From NCBI GenBank assembly GCA_018398765.1, contig JAHBMJ010000219.1:5967-52214 (forward strand): 46,248 bases of DNA. Direction: 5' to 3'. Both the position numbers and the translations under genes were made by a program. Origin of the DNA: Chromera velia (lineage: Eukaryota; Sar; Chromeraceae). Positions 1 to 15,940 of the stretch are shown here, piece after piece. Position 1 is the first letter of the stretch. Every line of letters begins with the position of its first letter. Below the pieces are notes generated by a model. That model was not told the origin of the DNA, did not search any database, and worked only from the letters and a program-made list of their open reading frames with translations.

Positions 1-6783
<6,783 letters not shown>

Positions 6784-6914
6784 TTTGTTTCCAGGCGTTT
6801 GTCACAACTCAACCAGTTCTCTCCCGCGAATGCTCATGCACAGGCTCTGCTTCGCTTTCCTTTCCTGCCTTACAAGCTGACGCCTCACACCGCATTTATG
6901 ATCTTGCAAAGGCC

Positions 6915-7110
6915 ATTTGATCGACTGTAACCGCGGGCTCATCAATGCTCGTCACCTCGGCTTTGCAGTGCATGAAAGGGCCGGCCACGACCCCCAGGCT
7001 GGCCGCGCAGGATCGAGCACCGCGCCGACCGAATTGGCGCTGACAGTGCCCAACCCGCGGGCCCGAAACCCCTTCATATGCCGGGGCTCCTTGGGAGCAC
7101 GGCAACTAAA
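6915..7110. other. GC-rich island of unknown identity
   Basis: Roughly 190 bases that are clearly GC-rich sit between the start of the propeller gene and an AT-rich spacer. Self-complementary words occur (GGCCGGCC, CCCGCGGGCCCG, CTCCTTGGGAG). Both strands have open frames of about 70 codons, but neither resembles a protein I know, and no tRNA or snRNA signature is visible. It could be a structured RNA gene, a transposon end or foreign DNA. Confidence 0.4.
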
Positions 7111-8850
7111 TTTTATTCCTTTCATACATTACCTATAGAGTTCGGTAGCTAGTAATAGCTAGCCAGCTAGAGTTCGCTAGTTAGCTAGCTACTAGCTAGT
7201 GCTAACTAGTGCATTGCAGTCCGGCGATTCCGGCGTTACCTCAATATCTTCTATTAGTCGCCCCTAGGACCGGGTGGTGAGCTCAATATCATCATCATTA
7301 GTAGATGACCAGATCAATGAGCTATCGATATCATCATCATCATCATCATTACCCCCTTGTCACTATCGACTCCTTGAACTGAGGCCGCAGAAGTTCAGAA
7401 TAGTCTTGAACTTTGTTGCAGAAGTTCAGAGTATGCTTTGAGGTAAAAGATGCAGAACTCCGGAGGATGCTGCGGCCGAAGACCGTAGAACGTCGACGCG
7501 CAATCAAGACGCGCACGGCTCGAGACGCCCACAATCAACGCATGCATAAATTATGATAGATACTAGACTCTGCGTAAAACTACATGTGTTTTGAGCCGTT
7601 CCGAGCATCTGTATGCAGTGTTATGCACGTACATAAATTGTTGATCACAATAGATCATACCAGGATCTTTGGATCAGCTGTGGCTTCATTAACAAAGTCA
7701 TTGTGCAAACTCTTTTGGAGTTTCCATCCATTTCAAAATTCAAAGAAGTTTTGTATTTGAGAGCCAGACCTTTTTTCTGTATAACTGCTTTGAATCCTTC
7801 TGCTTTTATCAGCTTATCTCCGTTTTCAGTTCAGTTCTTTTTTTAAGCGTGCACCCAAGAAGGCTAAGATAGATAACGCTTCTTTTCAACAGGTAGTATT
7901 GCATTGAAACCGTCATCATAGCAGAGACCCACGGTCTCAACTAATTTAAACCTATTCAAAAACGTGTCTAAAATGGTAACGCGTCTGGAATGCATTGATT
8001 GGCGACGATATTTAAGTGGAAAAATGCATATAAGAGAAGGTGTGGTTACACTATGGTATTGAACACTAGTAAAAATTGACCTAGCGCAGAACTTCAGAAT
8101 AGACTTGAATGTTATAAGTGAATAGAGCAGAACTTAGGTTGAATTTGAATTTCCTAAAAAGTTTCAGTTAATAGTGACAGGAGGGTAATTATCATACGCT
8201 ATCATCATCAACCCATAATAGGCGTACGTCTAACATAGGCTTGGTTTAGCATTCGGCAAGTCATAAAATACAAGGAAGATTGTTAAAGATGGACCCTCAT
8301 TCGGCAACATTTTGCAACTATAGCTATGACTAGTTTGACAACATTTGACAACTACATTTTTTTTTTAACTTTTCTACTTCTGGTAGGGCATGCTTACGCA
8401 TGAGCGAGGCTACTTCAATGTAACTTCATATGATGTTGACCTTAGTTAACCTATGTTGACTGCCAACTATGCCACGCCAGTGACGCCATCTCATAACGCC
8501 ATCCTTTTTCATGTTTGTACTTTCTAAGAATTTCTTTCATCTATCAGTCCTGAGCCTAGTTTCCCTTCTTTTCTATTTAATGACATATGTAGAGACATGT
8601 AAACATGCATATCTTAACTCACGATAATTCAATTCAACACTAAGTTTTTCTGAAGTTTTTCATACTGCTCACCATCTATTAAATAGTAGATCATAAAAAT
8701 TATCATAAACTAGATCACAAATGTTAAAAAAAAAAATAATAAATGGCTACATGTCATTAGAAGTATGATTCGAATATTATATAGTATGAGCTAACATTTG
8801 AGCTGTCTGTGCATATCAGTGCATGACCTTCAAAAAGTTATAGGTATTAC
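7111..8850. other. AT-rich intergenic spacer
   Basis: No convincing gene is visible. The spacer has a CTAG-rich tract (7141-7207), ATC-type triplet runs (about 7288-7352), and two diverged copies of a roughly 25-base word (7388-7412 and 8087-8111). Homopolymer A/T runs are frequent. Confidence 0.7.
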
Positions 8851-9253
8851 ATATACCAAGCACAACTCAATTTGGCACGATTACGATTGTGATTGCAAAT
8901 ATAAAAAATATTTTTATCACGTAAACAGTCTTTTAAGACTTGCGATATGTTTCTAATAATATTTGTAAAGTCTGTGCAAATGTTCACGTTTGTACGTGCT
9001 ACCGATTACGTTTGCGAAAAATATGAAAATTCAAAGTCAGGATTCGTTTTTTGGCCGCCCAACTTTGAATTTTTATATTTTTTGCAAACGTAATCGGTCA
9101 TGCGTATGAACTTGAAAATTTGTACAGACTTGACGAATATTATCAGAAACAAGTCTGAAAAAACTGTTTCCGCGATAAAAATATTTTTTATATTTGCAAT
9201 CGCAAACGTAATTGGCTGTATGGGTTTGCCAAATTGAGTTTCGCTTGGTATAT
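8851..9253. mobile_element. Foldback (MITE-like) element, about 403 bp
   Basis: The two halves form a near-complete imperfect inverted repeat. ATATACCAAGC plus CTCAATTTGGCA at the left end is answered by TGCCAAATTGAG plus GCTTGGTATAT at the right. Inner words such as AAAATATTTTT, TGCAAATATAAAAAATATT and CGATTACGTTTGCGAAAAAT are also matched by their complements. It has no coding capacity. The outermost bases are TA-rich, compatible with a TA target duplication of the Tc1/mariner type, but this is not proven. Confidence 0.75.
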
Positions 9254-9660
9254 TAAAAACTGTCGCTTAAATTCTTACTTGGTTAAACCTTTCAAATTCT
9301 GTTTGACTTGACTCATAAGTCAATGCAGTGCATGAAAAGCAGTGGGAAACATTATGCAAACGACTCTAGAAACGACTTGAGAGAAGTTGAGACGGACAAT
9401 GAAGAAAGGGGGGTACTGGGGTAGAAAAATCGGAGGTAACAAAGACACCTCGTTGGAGCCTACATTGGAGCTCGATCATGGTAGAGAGTTTCCGAACTTA
9501 GTTTCGAACCTTAAAGCAGATGCTTGCTGGGAACAGCATCACAACTCGAGGTACCACTCTGATTTCGAGGCCCGGGTTGGTGGTAAACAGGCGCAAATCG
9601 ATCCACCAAAGGTTCGAGGCCTCTTTCAGTCAACTGTGCGTTTGGGGTGTTGGGACGTTC

Positions 9661-10793
9661 TCAGGACCAGTCAGCTGGGATCCCAAACGCCTCATTGAAA
9701 GCCTGCTCTGATGCCCCGCTTCGAGTACACCAGAAATGACGCAGACACTGAACGTTGTCCACCCAGCGACACCCTGAGGAAGGGAGAAGAGGAGGAAGGG
9801 AGGAAGCAAGGAGGGAAGAGAAGGGAGGATTAAGCATCCGCCGAAAGAGACTGTAAGGCTTGTTAGATCGAACACAACTTTGCTGCACAAACACAAACCT
9901 GCTTGCTGTGCCGTTCCAAGGCGTTCCTTCATCTTGAGCACTGAGTTGTTATCAACCTCCTTGAGAGCCTGTTTTTCTTTTTCAAGACTCTGCAGTTGAT
10001 GCACACATGGTTCACATGAAGTCTGCCAGTTCTACCTCAAATTTGCGTAAAGAGATCCCTCGGTAAAACACTGCACAGAGTTTTGCTCCGCAGTCAATAC
10101 TGACCAAGCACTTTGCTTCGAGGCCGTGCATGAGCTTCGTCTTCTTCTCCAAGTCGACCTCGGGGATCGCAGATGCGCTTCGAGCTTTGATGAATTCGTG
10201 CTTCTGCTGGACATCGGATTCGAGCGATTCGACCTGCTTCGTGAGTTTTTCGCGCTTCTTGCGTTCGGCCGCCAGGTCATCAGAAGGCAGGCTCCAATAA
10301 ATGTTCTGAGAGCCAACTGAAAAAATGTGAAGCAGAGGAATCATGCAAAGCTCATGGCTCCAGCCATGTCCTTAGAATGCCAAGAGAACAAAGGGTGGCC
10401 ACCTCCCGGACTGACACACGAAGCCAGCCAACCTTTGTCGGTCTGCAAGCGCGAAGAGATTCACAACAGTGAAATGACATTTCGGCGGCGTCTTTCCCGA
10501 CATTTGAGTCTTTCCGACAGACCTTCACTTTGTCATCATCAATCAGAGATTGAAGGACTTCCTTCACGGCTTGGACAATGATGCCTGCCTCTTTCCCGAG
10601 CTTCTCCAGTTCCTTCAAGGTGAAGAACTCCTGCTTGTCTGATCGGCAAAGCATATAACAAACGAAACAGGGATATATAGATCGAATGTAGGCTATCACC
10701 GTCAAATGACAAGCCAGGCCAAACAGACTCACCGTGCATGACTTTGAGCAGACGGTTTCGCTTCTCCTCAAAAGAAACTCCTTTCGGCGGCAT
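9661..10793 (-). CDS. MND1: Meiotic nuclear division protein 1 (MND1)
   Basis: MND1 pairs with HOP2 to help DMC1/RAD51 strand invasion during meiotic recombination in the nucleus. Five exons (10793-10733, 10638-10502, 10305-10105, 9989-9899, 9773-9661) join in frame to give 200 residues, close to the usual family length of about 205. The N-terminus MPPKGVSFEEKRNRLLKVMH and the following FFTLKELEKLGKE, VKEVLQSLIDDDKV and NIYWSLPSDDL match the winged-helix domain. A coiled coil follows (LAAERKKREKLTKQVESLES and QSLEKEKQALKEVDNNSVL). The end, WVDNVQCLRHFWC then FNEAFGIPADW, is the family's C-terminal segment. The only soft point is the acceptor of exon 3: an alternative lies 12 bases upstream at 10316, but its phase does not fit. 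The gene is divergent from the acetyltransferase. It appears intact, implying a functional meiotic machinery. Confidence 0.95.
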
Positions 10794-11660
10794 TGTTGAA
10801 GCTGCGCCTTTCACTTGCAAAGGACACGCTTTGGTGAGAAGGTGGAATCGCCGCACGAAAGGACCCGGCGAGTCAAGCTTCCATCCACAAGAGATGCTGA
10901 CGCGAAATCGGCACACTTTGTTGACGGGAAGTTCTGCTTGGGAGAACCCTTTGGGGTTCAGATGCAGTGTGATGGACGAATCCACGTATACGTGCACGTA
11001 CGTATACGAATACATCCATGTACTAATATCGATATCGATGCAAAAGAGCGACTGCGCGCAGGCAATATCCTGTTGCAAGCTCCTTCAGCTCGTCTGTCCC
11101 ATCTGTATGTGCAAATTATATGCCAGGACGTATTAATATACGTTGTCATACATTAATGCATATGTAGAGAGAGAGACTCGATCTGACTGTTTCAGTCTAT
11201 AGCTATCACAATTTAAGTGAAGAAGAACTCAATTAACTGCTGCAACACTGCACGCATGTGCACGCGCGTGCAACACGCGTGCATTAAATTGCATGCAACA
11301 CAGTGCAACAGATATATCGTTGTTTCGATCAAAGTTAATTAATAGTTTTCAACAAGGACGAGCCACTGAGCGCCTCTGACTCCGTAGCATTCGGTACAGC
11401 CGCTCACAAAGAGCTCACAGCCAATCGCTGGGGGGGATTCACTTCTCCTGCATGCTTCTCTTTCCATGTATACGACCAGGGAAACTTCAATAAGCTGGTT
11501 TATCATAATCGCTCAATCGATCAGAGTTCTATTTACGTTTTCGCATATATAGGAGTCACGCAAAGTGCCTCACAAGCTGGTCGTTTCCTCTTGTTCGATC
11601 ACGTTCAAGCACAGAAGGGTCTTGCAGCACCGTGTCCGGCATTGTATCGATCTATTGTTA
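10794..11660. promoter_or_regulatory. Divergent intergenic region between MND1 and the GNAT gene
   Basis: The region separates two head-to-head genes and should hold both promoters. No TATA box can be assigned with confidence. It contains a purine-pyrimidine alternating tract (11247-11284) with TGCA, CGCGCG and an ACGCGT word at 11275-11280, then an AT-rich stretch. Small open frames here look like chance. Confidence 0.4.
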
Positions 11661-12188
11661 ATGACCGGGCAGGTTCAAATTCGGCCAGGCAGCCCGTCAG
11701 ACATAGCAGCACTTGAAAGTCTGTACCCTCGCGTCTTTCCTGAAGAGGACCTCTTACCACTTGTCCAGAAGCTGCTGTCAGAGAAGGACCCCGTTATTTC
11801 TCTCGTTGCAACAGTCAAAGGAGCGACAGTTGGGCATGTCATCTTCACAATGTGCGGGATTGAAGGTGGTCCCTCGAAAATAGCTCTGTTGGGACCGCTT
11901 GGAGTGGACCCAGAGATGCAGCGTCAAGGAATAGGCACCATGCTCGTTCGGACGGGCCTCGACCAGATGTCTGCTTCAGGTGTGGTGCAGGTGAACGTTC
12001 TCGGCGATCCATCGTACTATGGTCGCTTTGGATTCAAGCCAGACATCTCAGTTCAGCCACCCTTTACTCTACCAGAGGACTGGGCCACTGCGTGGCAGTC
12101 CCTTCAAACTAATCCAGACAGATCACCCGTCTCCGGAAAATTGCAAGTTCCAGAGCCGTGGCAAGACATCAAGCTGTGGGCCCCATGA
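11661..12188 (+). CDS. GNAT-family N-acetyltransferase, bacterial YhbS-like
   Basis: Predicted to transfer an acetyl group from acetyl-CoA to an unidentified amine. The 175-residue frame is uninterrupted by introns. Strand-4/helix-3 motif A is VDPEMQRQGIGTMLV, with the Q/R-x-x-G-x-G acetyl-CoA pyrophosphate loop. It is followed by VNVLGDPSYYGRFGFKP and the C-terminal PPFTLPEDWATAWQ and VPEPWQDIKLWAP, a layout I associate with bacterial YhbS-like enzymes. I chose the internal Met because MTGQVQIRPGSPSDI starts the domain directly. An upstream in-frame Met at 11565 would add 32 residues rich in H, K and R, possibly an organelle presequence. The lack of introns among intron-rich neighbours and the bacterial-type sequence suggest horizontal acquisition, as inference. 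Substrate unknown. Confidence 0.85.
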   Translation: MTGQVQIRPGSPSDIAALESLYPRVFPEEDLLPLVQKLLSEKDPVISLVATVKGATVGHVIFTMCGIEGGPSKIALLGPLGVDPEMQRQGIGTMLVRTGLDQMSASGVVQVNVLGDPSYYGRFGFKPDISVQPPFTLPEDWATAWQSLQTNPDRSPVSGKLQVPEPWQDIKLWAP

Positions 12189-13758
12189 CACTTTCTCACC
12201 AGTATTGATATTCATGAATTCACACATTTAAGGTTTTGGGAACCCATTTGCCTTACTTGCTTGAATTCTATGCTTTTGAGGGTCTTCAACTTGTGATTTA
12301 TTTCTGACTCTGTCGGTTTCCTTGTCATTCTTTGTCTCTACGTGCATGTGTGTACCTTCCTGTCTGTTGAAGTCCGTCCATCTGCCTGGCAAACTATGTG
12401 CTAAAACTCCGGCTGTGCCGTTATGCGTCTGCTTTTGTCATGTTTTGCCTTTCTGTCTCTTTGGTAGCTGAATTCTCTATCTGGTCCGATCTGATGTTTC
12501 CATCCCGTGCGTATGCCCCTGTTCTTTTGTTTTTCTGTCTACTTGTGTCCGCTTGTGTCCGTACGCGAATGTGTGTGACGTCGGAAGACATCTCAGTCTC
12601 GGTTCGCTGGTCTCTGATAGCTTTCGCTGCCTCTGTATGCGAAGCCGACGAAGAAGAGATAATGGCTTTATTCCTGGCTGTTCGTCTCTTTGAGAACCGC
12701 GCGTGTTGTATTGTTTCACTTTGGGGGGGACTTTTGTAGATGACAGAACCTGTCCGTCGCATTGCTTAAAGCAGAATTTTCGAAGAATCTGTATTTAGAG
12801 CTTCTCCGCATGAAGAGCCCCTAAACGCCGTCTGGGTGGGCAGACAAACGGACACACCCGCTTTGTATCAAAGCGAGAAAGGAGACGCTGGAAGAGGATT
12901 GAATGATGCATTTTGTCTGCCCTTTCCTGAGCTTTTTGATTATTATCATTATTTTGGCTCTAATGAACTTCACTGACCAGTCTTGTCACTTTTCTTCTCT
13001 TCCGCCCCCCCCCAGAGCATTCTCTTGACAAATCTCCTTCCTTTCAGTTCCCTTCTGCGCTAACTTCTGCTTCGCCCTCGCTGTAGTCGTCTCTTAATTG
13101 AATGAATGAATGAATGAATGAATGAATGAATGAATGAGTGAACTATAGTTAATGAATGAATGAATGAATGAATGTTAAATTCTCATTTCTAATTAATAAT
13201 TATGAATTTAGGTGGCTTTACATGAATAAAACTGTATTCAATTAAATGAATTTGCAAATTAATTTTAAGTTATATCCTTTATGTGTCTTAGAAAGCCATG
13301 TGTGTGTGTGTGCATATATAATCATATATATATATAATGGTTCAACTATGTTCAGCTATAGTTTAAGTTACTTAAAATTACGTCCCTATTCGACACTTCA
13401 ACTACTAGTATTGCGTTGTATTTATGGCTTTAAATAACTTAGCTATATATTAATAAATGATTCAAAGTTTGAAATTTGTAAGATAGTCGAAAGTATAGTA
13501 GGACTATAATTTAACTAGTGATTTAATGATGATGAATGCTGCGCAATTTGAAAAGCGTGACTATACATGACGCAACAATTAACCTCATAATTGTTCCATG
13601 AACTGAATTGAATTGAATTGAACGGGCTTCTGGCACTGATAAAGCAGCAGTGTCATCAGTGTGCTTGCTCTGACTTGCTTCTCAGAGACTCAGTCCTCCG
13701 ACGCAGAACTTCGTGGCGGAAGGCTGGAGACTCAGAGAGTACCAGAATGGATCTCTCC
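12189..13758. other. AT-rich intergenic spacer
   Basis: The first 700 bases are probably 3' flank of the acetyltransferase; open frames on both strands there show no domain. The rest is AT-rich and holds an AATG-type tetranucleotide array (13099-13174) and short GAATT iterations near 13605. I see no gene. Confidence 0.6.
13099..13174. repeat. (AATG)n tetranucleotide microsatellite
   Basis: Two blocks of perfect or near-perfect AATG units are separated by a short ACTATAGTT interruption. Confidence 0.95.
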
Positions 13759-15132
13759 TTACACCTGTGGAGGTGGCTCCTCCGTGATACGAGACGGTGA
13801 GTGTTGTGCAGGTAGAACCTCAATTGGGAATGCAGGTGCAGCAGTAGTTGTCTGTGCATAATTCCGAAGCGTCGGTCTTTCTCCTCGGTCTGCCCCCCCA
13901 CTATGCCCGTCTTCTCCCCCACCACCTCCTAGTCCTTCCTGTGTAAAGAGATCCCCTGTTTCTTCGTCCCTTTCTTGAGGTACATGTTTCCCTTGTGACT
14001 GCACTGTCGCCATCTGGGTTGACACAGATAGGCCCTTCCGAAAGTTGACCTTCCCCTCTTGTTCTGAATTATCGAACATTCCTGTTCCTTTCCCCTTTGT
14101 CTCCTCCCCCTTTCTTGATCCACCCGTATCACTCTTGTCTTCCTTCACTCCGTCAGGCCACTCCACTGTGTCACCTCTCGAGGCTGACGAGCATCTCCGT
14201 CTCTCTCTCTGAAGTTCCTTCTTCTGTTCACGATCGCGTTGAAATTTCCCCCACACCTCGGCTCTCCGAATTCTCTCAATGGAGGCCGAAAGACCTGTCA
14301 TGAACAACGCCTGGACAATGGCAAGAACGAAGGGGGCTACTAGCAGCCTGATGAAGGTTTCGTAACCCGGCGCCTCCACAAGACTCCTCACAGCGTTACA
14401 AACTGGAGTCAATTCGTGGTTCACCTGCACCACGTACTCTCTCATCTCCGCCACCTGGTCTAAGGCCTTGCTGACCTCCCCCTCAAGGGCCAAATTGTCA
14501 CCCGTGATGAATTCAATCAAACGCTGAACAAATGTCACCTTAGGCTGGAGGCCCTTCACAAACTGACTTGCTTGCTTCAACACGACAATCACGTGAGCAA
14601 GCAACGGTTTGACCTTACACAGCACGTCAAAGATCAACGAAGAAACAACAACCATAGAGAACACAACCAGAATGCCGAGGGTGAGAATGAAAAAGAACCA
14701 AAAAAAGAGTCGGAGAACCATTTGTACCCTCTTCCCACACAAATGACGACTCAAAGGCCTCTCCTCGCCAAACACCGTCTCTCCAGTCTTTCCTGCTGTG
14801 AAGGTCATTGCCACTAGAGCGCAGGCAGACAGGACAACATCTGCCACCTCCAAGGCTGTCAGCGCCTTCCGAACGCGATCAATCAACTCAGTTTGATCGA
14901 AGATGGCATCTGCCTTCGAAGATAGCTTAAACGCTGAGTCAACCACAAAGATAACTGCAACAATCTTCAGAGCGAAAGCAAGGAGTGCAACATATGGGAC
15001 AGATCTAAAGAAGTCCTTACACATCGTCGCAGTTCTCCCCACACATTTGGTACATCCATTTGACCTCTGTGTCTTCTTTCTTCTGGGCGCTCTTTCCTTT
15101 GACGACGGGGATTGGCCAACTTCCGCCATCAT
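13759..15132 (-). CDS. Multi-pass membrane protein of unknown function
   Basis: One uninterrupted frame of 457 residues. An N-terminal basic stretch with a CxxC pair (GCTKCVG) precedes four likely membrane segments: YVALLAFALKIVAVIFVV, VVLSACALVAMTF, a long one around LFFWFFFILTLGILVVFSMV, and LVAPFVLAIVQALFMTGL. Between the third and fourth is a soluble stretch of about 90 residues. The C-terminal 140 residues are hydrophilic, rich in E, K, S, Q and G (GGGGGEDG), and probably disordered. I do not recognise the family. The frame stays open upstream, with further Met codons (for example at 15312) preceding a Cys/Val-rich stretch, so a longer N-terminus is possible. The length and hydrophobic pattern make it a real gene. 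Absence of introns contrasts with its neighbours. It is divergent from the giant coiled-coil gene. Confidence 0.75.
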   Translation of the reverse strand: MMAEVGQSPSSKERAPRRKKTQRSNGCTKCVGRTATMCKDFFRSVPYVALLAFALKIVAVIFVVDSAFKLSSKADAIFDQTELIDRVRKALTALEVADVVLSACALVAMTFTAGKTGETVFGEERPLSRHLCGKRVQMVLRLFFWFFFILTLGILVVFSMVVVSSLIFDVLCKVKPLLAHVIVVLKQASQFVKGLQPKVTFVQRLIEFITGDNLALEGEVSKALDQVAEMREYVVQVNHELTPVCNAVRSLVEAPGYETFIRLLVAPFVLAIVQALFMTGLSASIERIRRAEVWGKFQRDREQKKELQRERRRCSSASRGDTVEWPDGVKEDKSDTGGSRKGEETKGKGTGMFDNSEQEGKVNFRKGLSVSTQMATVQSQGKHVPQERDEETGDLFTQEGLGGGGGEDGHSGGADRGERPTLRNYAQTTTAAPAFPIEVLPAQHSPSRITEEPPPQV

Positions 15133-15940
15133 CGCTTTGCATTCAGATACACCGTCTCGTCTCCTCTCTGGAAGTTCAACGGAAGTCTTGCGGGAGAGCC
15201 GTTCACTTGCAACTGCCAGCGCAACTACACAGACTTCTAGGTTACTAAACAAACGGTTGTGAGCCGGGGAGTCTTGGAGAAAGCAAGAACTACGAACAGA
15301 CCGCTTCAACATTGTCGGAGACCCATATACAGCCTGGGTTTGTGGGACACTCAATGCAATGCACGTATAGTATTGCTTGCACGCGATCCCGTAAAAACAT
15401 CTTGTGCATGCAGGCATGGGGCACTTAACCGAATGGCCACATACGCACCATGACGTCGGGGACTCGGGGCCGGGGGATGCAGGGGGGGTTCGCACGGACA
15501 CGCGTTGCAACACTATACGCACGTTGTTTGCATGGACATACACTGATCGAGTGTTGCACATGCATGCATGCATACAGTTTCAATACGTTACGTATCAATA
15601 CAGCACAAGCAACAGTCCAGTGTTGCTCTAGCTGTTGACAGACCGAGTCTCTGATGGACACAAGGGATCCTGAACAGCTCCCACAACGCTCTCTTCAGTA
15701 CGCAACCAAAGAATAATAGGTGACTATCGTCATCGATTTCGTCAGTTTCTCCTCAAGGGCCTTCAAAACTGCTGGTCAGGGCGTTTCAAGGGAGCATGTG
15801 TTGCTTCACCTTGGCGCATGTATAGAGAATCTGTGGGATCCACCAAAAGCCACTGCGCGCTACAAGTACGAAATCTTTGTGTACATGACAACGGTCACGT
15901 AGTCTCCTGACATCAGAACAGAACCGAGCTCGACATTACA
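15133..15940. promoter_or_regulatory. Divergent spacer upstream of the membrane protein and coiled-coil genes
   Basis: About 0.8 kb lies between two opposite start codons. The minus-strand frame remains open through part of it, so the start of the membrane protein is not certain. No defined promoter element could be assigned. A TGCATGCATGCAT tract is at 15561-15573. Confidence 0.35.

Noticed and set aside
9387-9698. Plus-strand frame of 103 codons beside MND1
   Set aside because: Antisense to the last MND1 exon and its 3' flank, with no domain or splice context.
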